Assembly (NCBI RefSeq): GCF_019973775.1
Contig: NZ_AP025032.1
Coordinates: forward strand, 2,232,001 to 2,296,000
Direction: 5' to 3'
DNA: 64,000 bases
DNA from: Aureimonas sp. SA4125
GTDB lineage: Bacteria; Pseudomonadota; Alphaproteobacteria; Rhizobiales; Rhizobiaceae
A program made the translations under genes and the position numbers. Of the stretch, positions 45,635 to 54,949 are shown in pieces (the stretch's first letter is position 1; every line of letters starts with the position of its first letter). The notes beneath the pieces are model-generated. The model was not told the DNA's origin. It saw only the letters and a program-made list of their open reading frames with translations, and searched no databases.

Positions 45635-46306
45635 GTGAAGAACCGTTTGCACACTGTCCCCGCCCATGCGCTTGCCGCCGGTGCCATCGGTCTGGCGATG
45701 CTGGGCGCTGGAATGACCTCCGCTTCGGCCCAGGCTGCGGCGCCCGCGCCGGCCGCTGCGGCCGCCGCTCCAACGGGCTCGGAGCCGCAGTGGTTCAAGG
45801 TCTGCACCAAGCAGGGCGAGAACGACATCTGCAACACTCAGTTCACGCTGATCGCCGACACGCGCCAGCTCGTCACGGCGGTCAACCTGATCGACGTCAA
45901 GGGCAAGGTAAACCAGCGCGTCCTGCAGGTCGTCGTTCCGACCGGCCGCGTCATCCCGGCCGGCGTGCAGATGCAGGTCGACCAGAGCGCGCCCCAGGGC
46001 ATGAACTATTCGGTCTGCTTCCCAGACCGCTGCATCGCGGAATCGCAGCTTACCGATGCCGTGATCGCCGGTCTGAAAAAGGGCAACGGCCTGACCGTCA
46101 CCTCGGTGAACTTCCAGCGCCAGGCCAATCCGATCAAGATCACGCTGGCGGGTTTCAGCAAGGCCTATGACGGCCCGCCTGTTGCCCAGCCGGAGCTGGC
46201 GCAGCGCCAGCAGGAGCTGAACGATGCGCTGAAGCAGCAGGCAGAGGCGCGCCGCAAGAAGTTCGAAGAGGCGCAGGCAGCCGCGAAGGCCGCTCCGGCA
46301 CAGTAA
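45635..46306 (+). CDS. Invasion-associated locus B (IalB) family protein
   Basis: 223 residues from a GTG at 45635 with AGAGGAAG upstream. Signal peptide and Ala/Pro-rich linker, then WFKVCTKQGENDICNTQF, VTAVNLIDVKGK, VPTGRVIPAGVQMQVD and MNYSVCFPDRCIAESQL, the IalB family order with four conserved Cys. The C-terminus is a charged helix (ELAQRQQELNDALKQQAEAR). In Bartonella IalB aids erythrocyte entry, but homologues are common in free-living rhizobia and are periplasmic proteins of unknown role. Confidence 0.88.
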   Translation: MKNRLHTVPAHALAAGAIGLAMLGAGMTSASAQAAAPAPAAAAAAPTGSEPQWFKVCTKQGENDICNTQFTLIADTRQLVTAVNLIDVKGKVNQRVLQVVVPTGRVIPAGVQMQVDQSAPQGMNYSVCFPDRCIAESQLTDAVIAGLKKGNGLTVTSVNFQRQANPIKITLAGFSKAYDGPPVAQPELAQRQQELNDALKQQAEARRKKFEEAQAAAKAAPAQ

Positions 46307-46317
46307 TCCTTCTGATC

Positions 46318-46357
46318 CAGCAAAACGGCGGCTCCCATGGGAGCCGCCGTTTTGCTG
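46318..46357. terminator. 40-bp perfect palindrome, bidirectional terminator
   Basis: The 40 bases form two 20-base halves that are exact complements, centred on CCATGG, with AAAA in the left arm and TTTT in the right. It lies between convergent ialB and hspQ and would terminate both. Confidence 0.8.
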
Positions 46358-46370
46358 TCGGGGTGCCGCG

Positions 46371-46694
46371 TCAGTGGCGGTGGGCGAGCTTGATGCGATA
46401 GGCGCCGTCGATCGGACCGTCGAACATCTCGTTGACCTGCGGATGACGGACGGGCGCATCGGTGTCGTCGGGCAGGAGGTTCTGCTCGGAGACGTAGGCG
46501 ACGTATTCTGTCTCCGCGTTCTCGGCAAACAGATGATAGAAAGGCTGGTCCTTGCGCGGACGCACGTCCTGCGGGATGGACTGGTACCACTCTTCGGTAT
46601 TGTCGAATTCCGGATCGACGTCGAAGATCACCCCGCGGAACGGGAAAACCCTGTGCCGAACGACCTGGCCGATGAAAAAACGTGCTGTCTGCAT
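46371..46694 (-). CDS. hspQ: Heat shock protein HspQ
   Basis: 107 residues from the ATG at 46692-46694. FFIGQVVRHRVFPFRGVIFDVDPEF and DQPFYHLFAENAETEYVAYVSEQNLLPD are the signature of HspQ, which binds hemimethylated DNA in E. coli and acts as a Lon specificity factor. Length is normal. Convergent with ialB. Confidence 0.93.
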   Translation of the reverse strand: MQTARFFIGQVVRHRVFPFRGVIFDVDPEFDNTEEWYQSIPQDVRPRKDQPFYHLFAENAETEYVAYVSEQNLLPDDTDAPVRHPQVNEMFDGPIDGAYRIKLAHRH

Positions 46695-46938
46695 GGCGGC
46701 GGTCCTCAAGAGTCCATCAGTTCTGCCCAGGCGGAACCGGCGATATGCCGTGCCTGGCCTTGGCTGTCTCGTCTACCACTGATGTCGTCAACTGCCGGAT
46801 AAACATAGTGCCTGACAAGATGCAAACATCAGGCCAGATCGGCTGCGGCGTGTCCTCGAGCGACGGGGGATCCGGTAATTCCCCTCCCTCCGGGATGCTG
46901 CCTCGATACCATGCCGGATTCCTTGGCAGACGCCAGTC

Positions 46939-47904
46939 GTGATCGCCATCCTCGGACTGATCTTCCCGTTCTTTGCGCTGATCGGGCTGGGCTATGGCAC
47001 GGGACGGGTGGCGCCGCGGCCGATCGAAGGACTCGCCTGGCTGCACGTCTTCGTCGTCTATCTCGCTTTGCCCGCCATGTTCTACCAGCTCCTGTCGAAG
47101 ACGCCCGTCGACCGCCTGGCCAATCCGGCCTTCATCGGCGCGACGACGCTCGCAACCCTGGTCATCTTCCTGCTGGTCGGGGCCATCGCCCTTCTGCGCA
47201 CGTCGGGCGACGTGCCGTCGTCGACGATCCAGGGACTCGGGGCGGCCTACGGCAATATCGGCTATATGGGGCCCGGGCTCGCCATCGCTGCCTTCGGGCC
47301 GGAAGCGACGGTGCCGGTGGCGCTGATCTTCTGCTTCGACAACACGCTGCATTTCATCCTGGCGCCGCTGTGCATGGGGCTGGGCGGTCGTTCCGGCCGC
47401 CCGGCCGCGGCGATTGCCGGAGAGGTGGCGCGCAAGATCTTTACTCACCCCTTCATCCTCGCCACGATCGTCGGGGTCGCCGCAGCGGTGATGGAGGTGG
47501 ATCTGCCGGAGCCCGCCGAGCGTCTGCTGTCGCTTCTGGCCAATGCCGCGGCTCCTTGCGCCCTGTTCGCCATGGGCGTGACCCTGGCGCTGAGGCCGCT
47601 GAAGCGGGTGCCACCGGAGCTCGGCTACATCGTGCCGGCCAAGCTCGTCCTTCACCCGCTTGTCGTCTATCTCTTCCTCGGCCTCTCCGGGCCCTTCGAC
47701 CCGCTCTGGGTGCATGTGGCGATGCTGCTCGCCTGTCTGCCGACGGCGACGAACGTCTTCGTCATCGCGCAGCAGTACGGCGTCTGGGTGGAGCGCGCGT
47801 CGGCAGCCGTCCTTGTCACCACGATGGCCTCGGTGGTGACCGTGACGCTTTCGCTCTACCTGATGTCAGCCGGCGTGTTCCCCACCAATCCCTTCGCGCA
47901 CTGA
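46939..47904 (+). CDS. AEC family transporter (auxin efflux carrier-like)
   Basis: 321 residues from a GTG at 46939 without a clear ribosome binding site. About ten transmembrane helices in two five-helix halves. Family features are the AYGNIGYMGPGLAIAAFG segment and the later AAPCALFAMGVTLALRPL. Bacterial relatives export malonate, malate or other small acids; the substrate is unknown. The 3' end overlaps the convergent monooxygenase gene by 39 bp. Confidence 0.85.
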   Translation: MIAILGLIFPFFALIGLGYGTGRVAPRPIEGLAWLHVFVVYLALPAMFYQLLSKTPVDRLANPAFIGATTLATLVIFLLVGAIALLRTSGDVPSSTIQGLGAAYGNIGYMGPGLAIAAFGPEATVPVALIFCFDNTLHFILAPLCMGLGGRSGRPAAAIAGEVARKIFTHPFILATIVGVAAAVMEVDLPEPAERLLSLLANAAAPCALFAMGVTLALRPLKRVPPELGYIVPAKLVLHPLVVYLFLGLSGPFDPLWVHVAMLLACLPTATNVFVIAQQYGVWVERASAAVLVTTMASVVTVTLSLYLMSAGVFPTNPFAH

Positions 47905-49089
47905 GCGCCCGATCCCCTTGAGACCGGCTCCCGGCGCAACACCCTCGCGCATGGCGAACCGCCGCAGCCACGGAATTGCCGCGAGGGCGGAAAGGCCGAC
48001 GGCGCGCGCTGCCTGCGTCGGCAGAAGGCTGGCGAGAAGCGAGCGGTTGAGGAGGTCGACGCCGAGACTGCGCGACATCACGTCGCCCCGCCGCGCCGCC
48101 TCGTAGCGCGACAGCACCATGGTGCAGCCGGGATCGTCGCGCCCGGCCACGGCCGCCTCGACGATCGCGGCGGCATCCCTCAGACCGAGATTGAGACCCT
48201 GCGCACCGATGGGGGGAAACACGTGCGCGGCCTCCCCGACCAGCGCAACGCGCGGCGCCGTCAGCCGCGCGGCGCTCGCCCCCTTCAGGGGAAAGGCCTG
48301 AACCGGTCCGTCCAGGGTCACGGCGCCGAGGATCGAGTGCAGGCGCTCCTCGATCATCCGCTCCAGCCGCTCGGGCTTCAGGTCGACGACGAGGTCTGCC
48401 GTTTCCGGCGTCTCGACCCAGACGAGCGAAGAGCGACGGCCGGGCAGGGGAACCTGGGTGAACGGTCCCGTTGTCCGGTGAAATTCGGTCGATATGCCGC
48501 CGTGGGGACGCTCATGGGCGAAGTTGAGGACGATCGCACTCTGCGGATAGGACCAGGCGCGGCAGGCGATCTTGGCGCGTTCCCGAACGACGGAATGACG
48601 CCCATCCGCCCCGACGACGAGCGCGACGGAAAGGCTGGAGCCGTCACCGAGGCGCAGCAGCGCTCCATCCGGTTCGACGGCGACGTCATCGACGGAAGCA
48701 TCGATCACCCGCAGGCGCTCGCCCAGCGTCGCGGCGCGGGTCGCCAGAGCCTGCATGAGGTCGGCATTGAGGGCGTTGAACCCGAAAGCGGCGAGATCGA
48801 TCTCGCGGGAGTCGAAGGAGATCGAGGGAGCGCGCATGAGCCGGCCCGTGTCGTCGATGATCCGCATCACCGTCAGCGCTTCGGCCTTGGCGCGCAGGCC
48901 TTCAAAGACCCCCAGCGATTCGAGGAAGGCGACGGACGGGCCGAGCAGCGCGGTGGAGCGGCCATCCTCGCGCGAGGGCGCCGGCGCGAGGAGCACCGTA
49001 TCGAAACCCTCGAGCGCAAAGGCAATCGCCGTGGCATAGCCGGCCAGTCCACCACCGACGACGCCGATCTCTGCCTTCAGATGTCCCAC
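47866..49089 (-). CDS. UbiH/UbiF-type FAD-dependent monooxygenase
   Basis: 407 residues. I choose the GTG at 49087-49089 because AAGGAA lies six bases upstream and the FAD motif follows at once (AEIGVVGGGLAGYATAIAFA); the ATG at 49161 adds 24 residues. Other motifs: VVGADGRHSVVRE and RVALVGEAAHVFPPIGAQGLNLGLRDA. This is the ubiquinone hydroxylase family (UbiH, UbiF, UbiI, UbiL); which ring carbon is hydroxylated cannot be told. Divergent from pcs. Confidence 0.85.
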   Translation of the reverse strand: MGHLKAEIGVVGGGLAGYATAIAFALEGFDTVLLAPAPSREDGRSTALLGPSVAFLESLGVFEGLRAKAEALTVMRIIDDTGRLMRAPSISFDSREIDLAAFGFNALNADLMQALATRAATLGERLRVIDASVDDVAVEPDGALLRLGDGSSLSVALVVGADGRHSVVRERAKIACRAWSYPQSAIVLNFAHERPHGGISTEFHRTTGPFTQVPLPGRRSSLVWVETPETADLVVDLKPERLERMIEERLHSILGAVTLDGPVQAFPLKGASAARLTAPRVALVGEAAHVFPPIGAQGLNLGLRDAAAIVEAAVAGRDDPGCTMVLSRYEAARRGDVMSRSLGVDLLNRSLLASLLPTQAARAVGLSALAAIPWLRRFAMREGVAPGAGLKGIGRSVREGIGGEHAG

Positions 49090-49234
49090 AATGTTTCCTT
49101 TCCGCGACCACGGGACAAAGAACCGACTGCGCGCGCCCTGTTTCCCTTTGATTTCAGACATACGAACGATACAGCTTTAAGCAATGGGGGATGGGACGGC
49201 GTTGGTGTCCCTGCGACAACGAGTACGGGAAGAC

Positions 49235-49978
49235 ATGGCCGAGCCGGTATCGAAATGGGAACAATGGCGCGCCTTCGCCGTGCATCTGCTGACGGCCAGC
49301 GGTGCCTTCTGGGCATTTCTGTCGATCATCGCCGCGGCGGACCACCGCTGGGTCGCGATGTTCGGATGGCTGGGCTTTGCTCTCTTCGTCGACGCGATCG
49401 ACGGTCCGATGGCGCGCAAGGTCGATATCCTCAGGGTCCTGCCGAACTGGTCCGGCGATGTCCTCGACCAGATCATCGACTACGCGACCTATGTCATCAT
49501 TCCCGCCTTCGCCCTCTATGAATCCGGAATGATCGGCGGCGCGCTGTCATTCATCGCGGCGGCCATGATCGTCATCTCCAGCGCCATCTACTATGCCGAC
49601 ACGCGGATGAAGACGAACGACTATTTCTTCCGCGGCTTTCCGGTGGCGTGGAACATGGTGATCTTCACCTTCTTCGCCATCCAGCCGAACGAGATCACCG
49701 CCTTTGCCTTCGTCGCCTTCTGCTCGGTCGCCACGTTCCTGCCGATCAAGTTTCTTCACCCCGTCAGGGTGAAGCGCCTGCGCCCCTTCAATCTCGCGGT
49801 CGTCGCCCTCTGGTCGGCCTGCGGGCTCGGTGCGCTCTACTACAATTTCGATCTGCCGGACTGGCTGAAAGTGGGGATCCTGGCGACCAGCCTCTATCTC
49901 TTCTCGATCGGTGCCATCCTCCAGGTTCTGGACGGGCTGCGCCGGCGCAAGGGTGATACCGTGGGAGACGTCGAATGA
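49235..49978 (+). CDS. pcs: Phosphatidylcholine synthase
   Basis: 247 residues from the ATG at 49235, where rhizobial Pcs similarity begins; the ATG at 49184 gives 17 more residues but has no ribosome binding site. The CDP-alcohol phosphotransferase signature is FVDAIDGPMARKV...GDVLDQIIDY. About eight helices. Pcs condenses CDP-diacylglycerol with choline to phosphatidylcholine in the inner membrane, a route typical of host-associated alphaproteobacteria. The stop overlaps the next gene (ATGA). Confidence 0.94.
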   Translation: MAEPVSKWEQWRAFAVHLLTASGAFWAFLSIIAAADHRWVAMFGWLGFALFVDAIDGPMARKVDILRVLPNWSGDVLDQIIDYATYVIIPAFALYESGMIGGALSFIAAAMIVISSAIYYADTRMKTNDYFFRGFPVAWNMVIFTFFAIQPNEITAFAFVAFCSVATFLPIKFLHPVRVKRLRPFNLAVVALWSACGLGALYYNFDLPDWLKVGILATSLYLFSIGAILQVLDGLRRRKGDTVGDVE

Positions 49979-50949
49979 CGAAAGCGATGGTGGTGCACGC
50001 CTTCGGCGGCCCCGAGGTGCTGTCGTGGGAAGAGCACGATTGCGGCCAGCCCGGACGCGGCGAAATCCTCGTCGAGCAGGCGGCGGTCGGCGTGAACTTC
50101 ATCGACGTCTATTTCCGCACCGGGCTCTACAAGCCGCCGACCATGCCCTTCGTGGTCGGCAAGGAGGGCGCCGGCACCATCGCCGCCATCGGAGAGGATG
50201 TCACGACGCTCTCCGTCGGCGACCGCGTCGCCTATAACGGGGCCAACGGAACCTATGCCGAACGCGTCGTCATCGCTGCCGACCAGGTGGTGAAACTGCC
50301 GGACGCCATCTCCTCGGACATCGCCGCCGCGGTAATGCTGAAGGGCATGACGGCCGAGTATCTTCTGCGCCGCACGTTTCCCGTCGGACCGGGAACGGTG
50401 ATGCTGTTCCACGCTGCCGCCGGCGGCGTCGGCCTGATCGCCGGACAATGGGCGAAGCATCTCGGTGCGACCGTCATCGGCACGGCCGGCTCGGCCGACA
50501 AATGCGCGCTGGCGCTCCAGCACGGCTACGATCACGTCATCGACTATCGCCAGGAAGATTTCGTGGCGCGCGTGCTGGAGATCACCGACGGCAAGAAGTG
50601 CGACGTCGTCTACGACTCGGTCGGCAGAGACACGTTCCCGCACAGCCTCGACTGCCTGAAGCGCCGCGGGCTCTGGGTCACCTTCGGCCAGTCGTCCGGC
50701 AAGCTGCCGGACATCGACCTCGGCATTTTGAACCAGAAGGGTTCGCTCTTTGCGACACGACCGAGTCTGTTCGGCTATGTCGCCAATGCACGAGAACGCG
50801 AAGAGTCGGCAGAGGCGCTGTTCGGTGTCATCGCGTCGGGCGCCGTCAAGATCCGGATTGACCAGACCTACCGGCTGGAAGATGCGGTCGAGGCGCATCG
50901 CGACCTGGAAGCTCGCAAGACGACGGGTGCGACCATCCTCAAGGTCTGA
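49975..50949 (+). CDS. qor: NADPH:quinone oxidoreductase (zinc-free MDR family)
   Basis: 324 residues from the ATG at 49975. VGVNFIDVYFRTGLYKPP and FHAAAGGVGLIAGQWAKHLGATVIGT are the quinone reductase signature and NADPH motif. No structural zinc cysteines. It reduces quinones by one electron in the cytoplasm. Coupled to pcs by a 4-base overlap, with no known metabolic link. Confidence 0.93.
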   Translation: MTKAMVVHAFGGPEVLSWEEHDCGQPGRGEILVEQAAVGVNFIDVYFRTGLYKPPTMPFVVGKEGAGTIAAIGEDVTTLSVGDRVAYNGANGTYAERVVIAADQVVKLPDAISSDIAAAVMLKGMTAEYLLRRTFPVGPGTVMLFHAAAGGVGLIAGQWAKHLGATVIGTAGSADKCALALQHGYDHVIDYRQEDFVARVLEITDGKKCDVVYDSVGRDTFPHSLDCLKRRGLWVTFGQSSGKLPDIDLGILNQKGSLFATRPSLFGYVANAREREESAEALFGVIASGAVKIRIDQTYRLEDAVEAHRDLEARKTTGATILKV

Positions 50950-50989
50950 CCGGATCGGGAAACTGACCGCCTGCTACCGACAAAAAAAT

Positions 50990-51019
50990 GGCCCGGTGCT
51001 CCCTGAGCGCCGGGCCTTT
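50990..51019. terminator. Terminator between qor and the DUF1127 gene
   Basis: GGCCCGGTGCTC (50990-51001), loop CCT, GAGCGCCGGGCC (51005-51016, one G-U pair), then TTT. Seven As precede it, so it can serve both convergent genes. Confidence 0.75.
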
Positions 51020-51039
51020 CGAACAAAATGCGAGAGAGC

Positions 51040-51207
51040 CTACAGCTGATGGCGACCGCTGCGCACGAGGTACTCGATCTCGCTACGGCTGATGCCGATA
51101 TCCAGGAGTTCACGATCGTCCATGCGGGCGAGGTGGCTGGCGACCTTGCGGTTTGCCTGGTAGGCGCGGAAGCGGCTGGCGATTTGCGAAAACATGCGTC
51201 TGTCCAT
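51040..51207 (-). CDS. DUF1127 small protein
   Basis: 55 residues from the ATG at 51205-51207 (or 51 from 51193-51195). The core LARMDDRELLDIGISRSEIEYLVRSG is the DUF1127 motif, preceded by a basic helix RFRAYQANRKVASH. Short DUF1127 proteins in rhizobia and Rhodobacter affect RNA turnover and phosphate or stress responses. Downstream of a palindrome at 51276 that may regulate it. Confidence 0.8.
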   Translation of the reverse strand: MDRRMFSQIASRFRAYQANRKVASHLARMDDRELLDIGISRSEIEYLVRSGRHQL

Positions 51208-51275
51208 TCTGATGTTGAGGTTATCAGATAGGAAATTGCACTGCACAAAAGAAGCGCATCCAGTGCACGTTAGAT

Positions 51276-51290
51276 ATGCACCAGGTGCAT
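51276..51290. promoter_or_regulatory. Palindromic operator candidate upstream of DUF1127 gene
   Basis: ATGCACC-A-GGTGCAT, perfect 7-bp arms around one base, in a cluster of GTGCA/TGCAC words (51240-51315) between the DUF1127 start and the end of the YihY gene. Confidence 0.35.
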
Positions 51291-51366
51291 TTTACGACGA
51301 TTGCATGACAGTCAGGCGAGCATGGATTGCGATGGTATCGCCATGGCTGCCGAGCCTTCCGACGGC

Positions 51367-52488
51367 TCAGCCTTGGGTATCGCCGACGGTGTCCGCCATC
51401 GTCGCGCCGCGCGTGCCCATGGGCTTGGCAGTGCGGGTCGTGGTGTCGACCGCCGTCTGATGTTCCAGTTCGGCGTTTAGCTCGGCGCCGATCAGAACCA
51501 GAACCGTCGATATCCAGATCCAGGTCATGAAGCCGATCACCGCGCCGAGCGACCCATAGGTCTTGTCGTAGCTGCCGAAATTCGTGACGTACCAGGAGAA
51601 CAGGAGCGAAAACGCAATCCACAGGACCGCGGCCAGAATTGCGCCCCAGGAAATCCAGCGCCATTTGGCGTCCGCGCGGCTCGGGCCGACACGGTAGACC
51701 AGCGTCAGTCCGGCAACGACGACCACAAGCATGGCGGGCCAGCGCAGCACGAGCAGCCAGGCTTCAAGATCGCCAAGGCCAACGAATTTGAGCGCGATCG
51801 GGAGTGCGACGACGGCGCCGAGCGTCAGAACGACAAAGACGATCATTCCGAGGGTGAAGGCGAGGGAGGTCAGGGTGAGCTTGACGAAGCTGCGCTTCTC
51901 CGTCTCCTCGTAGACGATGTTGAGCGCGTCGAAGAGCGTCTTCATCCCGGCATTGGCGCTCCAGAGCGCAAGGCCGAGACCGAAGACGAGGCCAAGGCCC
52001 AGCTTGCCGTCGCCCTGCGTCGTCACCCGCGCCATCTGCTCGCTGATGATGTCGACCGCGCCGCCGGGAAGAACCCCAGCCAGCGCCCGGATCTGTTCGC
52101 CAAGGCTCGATGCGTCGGTGAAGAGACCATAGATCGAGATCAGCGCGGTGATCGCGGGGAAGAGGGCGAGGAGCACATAGAAGGTGACGCCCGCAGCAAC
52201 CAGCATCAGCCGGTCCTCGGAGAATTCCTTGAACGTACGCACCAGGATGTCCTTCCAACCCTTGGCGGGCATGTCGGACGGCGTCGTGGCGGTGCGACCG
52301 CGCTGAGGGTCTGCATCCGGCAGTGAGGCGGAACGCTGCTTGCCGCGCCATTTCGTTTCATCCGCATCGTCAGCGCCGCCGATACCGCGGCCTGCCAGAT
52401 AGCCGAGCAGCGTCAGCGCCCCGCCGGAGGCCAGACCAAGCAGAAGGTCGCTGGCGAAGGATCCGCCTCGCCGTTGGGTTTGCCGCAT
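51367..52488 (-). CDS. YihY/BrkB family membrane protein
   Basis: 373 residues from the ATG at 52486-52488 (GGGAG upstream). About 95 N-terminal residues are a hydrophobic/charged linker; the YihY core follows (FSEDRLMLVAAGVTFYVLLALFPAITAL, then LWSANAGMKTLFDALNIVYEE, and YGSLGAVIGFMTWIWIS). Six or so helices. Once thought to be RNase BN; actual function unknown. The same-strand transglutaminase gene lies upstream by 81 bp. Confidence 0.88.
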   Translation of the reverse strand: MRQTQRRGGSFASDLLLGLASGGALTLLGYLAGRGIGGADDADETKWRGKQRSASLPDADPQRGRTATTPSDMPAKGWKDILVRTFKEFSEDRLMLVAAGVTFYVLLALFPAITALISIYGLFTDASSLGEQIRALAGVLPGGAVDIISEQMARVTTQGDGKLGLGLVFGLGLALWSANAGMKTLFDALNIVYEETEKRSFVKLTLTSLAFTLGMIVFVVLTLGAVVALPIALKFVGLGDLEAWLLVLRWPAMLVVVVAGLTLVYRVGPSRADAKWRWISWGAILAAVLWIAFSLLFSWYVTNFGSYDKTYGSLGAVIGFMTWIWISTVLVLIGAELNAELEHQTAVDTTTRTAKPMGTRGATMADTVGDTQG

Positions 52489-52569
52489 CGCATGGGTCTC
52501 CCTATCGCTGCCGGAAGGGCGTGCGGGCGTCCGATGGCGCCCAGCGCCGTGCCAAGCCAGTAAAAGATT

Positions 52570-53436
52570 TCAGTTGGCGCCGGCGTGCGGGGCTGGCTCT
52601 TCGGTCGAGATCGCATCGGTGGTGCGGCCCAGCAGTTCCGGCGAGCCGTCCGCATGATCGATGGTGATCCTGATCGGCCCGGCCTCGAAGGGGCCGAAGG
52701 GGGAAGCGAAGGCGATTTCCGCCGCGTCGCGCCCGACGCCGATCCGCACCAGGCCGTCGAGGTTGGCCTGCCGCGTCGCGTCGAAGAGCCACCAGCGCCC
52801 GTCGAGATAGGCTTCGAACACCGCATGGAAATCGCGCGGCTCCAGGCCGTAGGCATAGCAGCTGACGAAGCGCGCGGGGATGTTGAGCGCCCGACAGAAG
52901 GCGGTGCCGAGATGGGCGAAATCGCGACAGACGCCGGCACGCAGGATCAGGCTCTCATCCGCCGTCGTCTGCGCGTCCGAGGAGCCGGGCTGGTAGTCGA
53001 GATTGTCGTAGATCCAGTTGCAGATCGCCGTCACCCGCCCGTGCCCCTTTGCCAACTGGCCGAACTCCTTCTGGGCGAAGGCGCTCAGCCGGTCGGACGA
53101 GACGAAGCGGGAAGGCAGGAGGAAAGGCATGATGTCGAGGGGCAGGGCCTCCAATGGCGTCTCCCGGATCGTGTCGGGATCGGCCCTGAACACGTCCAGC
53201 GTCACTTCGGCTTCGTAATGGACATTCAGCGGGCCGGCATCCGCCGAGACGCTGAAGTAGCGGTTCTGGATGTCCGGCACGACATAGCTTCGACGCGCGA
53301 GATCGGGCGTGATCGTCAGGCGCTCGGTGAGGTCTCGATGGCGGTTGAGCCTTGCGACCTCGAGATTGAAGATGAAGACCGTCGGACCCTTCACCTCGTA
53401 GGAGAGATCGCACCCCAATCTGTACCGAACGCCCAT
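52570..53436 (-). CDS. Transglutaminase-like cysteine protease family protein
   Basis: 288 residues from the ATG at 53434-53436 (AAGGGA seven bases upstream); the open frame extends far upstream without similarity. N-terminal beta domain, then the transglutaminase triad: Cys in ILRAGVCRDFAHLG, His in GLEPRDFHAVFEAYL, Asp in WWLFDATR. No signal peptide. In this bacterial family (often near alpha-E/circularly permuted ATP-grasp genes) function is unproven; those partners are absent here. Confidence 0.85.
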   Translation of the reverse strand: MGVRYRLGCDLSYEVKGPTVFIFNLEVARLNRHRDLTERLTITPDLARRSYVVPDIQNRYFSVSADAGPLNVHYEAEVTLDVFRADPDTIRETPLEALPLDIMPFLLPSRFVSSDRLSAFAQKEFGQLAKGHGRVTAICNWIYDNLDYQPGSSDAQTTADESLILRAGVCRDFAHLGTAFCRALNIPARFVSCYAYGLEPRDFHAVFEAYLDGRWWLFDATRQANLDGLVRIGVGRDAAEIAFASPFGPFEAGPIRITIDHADGSPELLGRTTDAISTEEPAPHAGAN

Positions 53437-53725
53437 TTCGCTTCCCTTCACACGGCCCGCTGTCACGTCCGCGGCCACCGCAGCCAACCATGAAGCCATG
53501 AAGCCATCAGCATCGCGGAAGGCCTCGACGACCACGACCGCAAACTGGCGAAATCGTGGCAAAGCCGGGACGCCCGGACAAGCGCATCCGGCGGCAAAGG
53601 TTCCACCGCTTTCGCCCAGCGGCGTGCGCGCGGGCCAATTTATGTCGATCGCTGCAAAACGCCGGGAAGGGTGGAACAGCGGGCGCGAAGACCTTAGGTG
53701 AGCGTTCTCGCCGCGGAGACTGACA

Positions 53726-54949
53726 ATGACCACTCTGATGCCCGACACGATTGCCCCGCCTTCGGAAAGCGGACAATGGCCGGCGCGGCGAAGCCAGATC
53801 CTCGACTGGCTCGTGAATGGCACGCGCGACGAGCGCTTCATCGACAACATCTTCGTGCAGCTCTGCGACCGGCTGCGGGCAGGCGGCATGCCTCTGGCGC
53901 GGGCGACGCTCGCCTTCACGATTCAGAACCCGCAATGGCTCGGCGCGCGCATTCTCTGGCGCAAGGACCAGCCCAACCCCGCGATCAACATGTTCGATCA
54001 TGACGTCCTCGAAACGGCGCAGTATCTGAACAGCCCGGTCAGCGAGATCGACAACGGTGCCGACGAAGTTCGCGAGCGTCTCGACGTCGACGATGGAAGG
54101 GCCTCGCGCCATGCGATTTTCGACGATCTGCGTTCCGAGGGTCTGACGGACTATGTCGCCTGGCCGATCCTCCACACTCTCGGCAAGCGGCATGTGATCA
54201 GCTTCGGCTGCGACCGGCCGGGCGGGTTCAGCGAGGAGGACATCAGCTTTCTCCGCGACCTGCTGCCCGCGCTCGCGCTCGTCAGCGAGATCCGGATCAA
54301 GAACCGCCTGGCGCGCACGCTGCTGGAGACCTATGTCGGCCCGCATGCAAGCGAACTCATTCTGGCCGGTGCGACACGGCGGGGCAGCGGCGTCACCGTC
54401 GGCGCGGCGATCCTGATCTGCGACCTTCGGGATTTCACGACCATTTCCGAACTCTGGCCGCGCGACCATGTCATCGATCTCCTCAATGGCTATTTCGATG
54501 CCATGTCGGAGCCGATCGAGCGCAATGGCGGCGAGATCCTGAAATTCGTCGGTGACGGCCTGCTGGCGGTCTTCCCGCTCTCCAACCCCGATGCCTGCGC
54601 CGCGCTGCTGCGTTCGGTCGGCGAAGCCCGGGCGGCAATGAGCGCGGTGAACGCGGAACATGTGCGCCTCGGCCACGATCCGCTCGGCTACGGCGTGGGC
54701 ATCCATGTCGGCGACGTGATGTACGGCAACATCGGCTCGCGCAAGCGCCTCGACTTCACCGTCATCGGTCCGGCCGTCAACGTCGCGTCGCGGCTCGAGA
54801 CGCTGACGAAGGAGGTGAAGCGCCCGGTTCTCCTGTCGCGGGCATTCGCCGACATGGCCGGCGATCACGGCATCTTCGACAATCTCGGCTTCTATCCCCT
54901 GAAGGGCCTCGGAGAGCCTCTCGAGGTGCTCGCTCTGCGTTTGCCGTAG
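53726..54949 (+). CDS. Class III adenylate/guanylate cyclase
   Basis: 407 residues from the ATG at 53726 (GGAG seven bases upstream). The first 200 residues form a GAF-like sensor region of unknown ligand. The catalytic domain (about 225-400) shows both metal Asp residues (AAILICDLRDFTTISE, then EILKFVGDGLLAVFP), and IGPAVNVASRLE supplies the transition-state Asn and Arg. Soluble. The usual base-selecting Lys/Asp position (RKRLDFTVIG) suggests ATP as substrate. Confidence 0.88.
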   Translation: MTTLMPDTIAPPSESGQWPARRSQILDWLVNGTRDERFIDNIFVQLCDRLRAGGMPLARATLAFTIQNPQWLGARILWRKDQPNPAINMFDHDVLETAQYLNSPVSEIDNGADEVRERLDVDDGRASRHAIFDDLRSEGLTDYVAWPILHTLGKRHVISFGCDRPGGFSEEDISFLRDLLPALALVSEIRIKNRLARTLLETYVGPHASELILAGATRRGSGVTVGAAILICDLRDFTTISELWPRDHVIDLLNGYFDAMSEPIERNGGEILKFVGDGLLAVFPLSNPDACAALLRSVGEARAAMSAVNAEHVRLGHDPLGYGVGIHVGDVMYGNIGSRKRLDFTVIGPAVNVASRLETLTKEVKRPVLLSRAFADMAGDHGIFDNLGFYPLKGLGEPLEVLALRLP

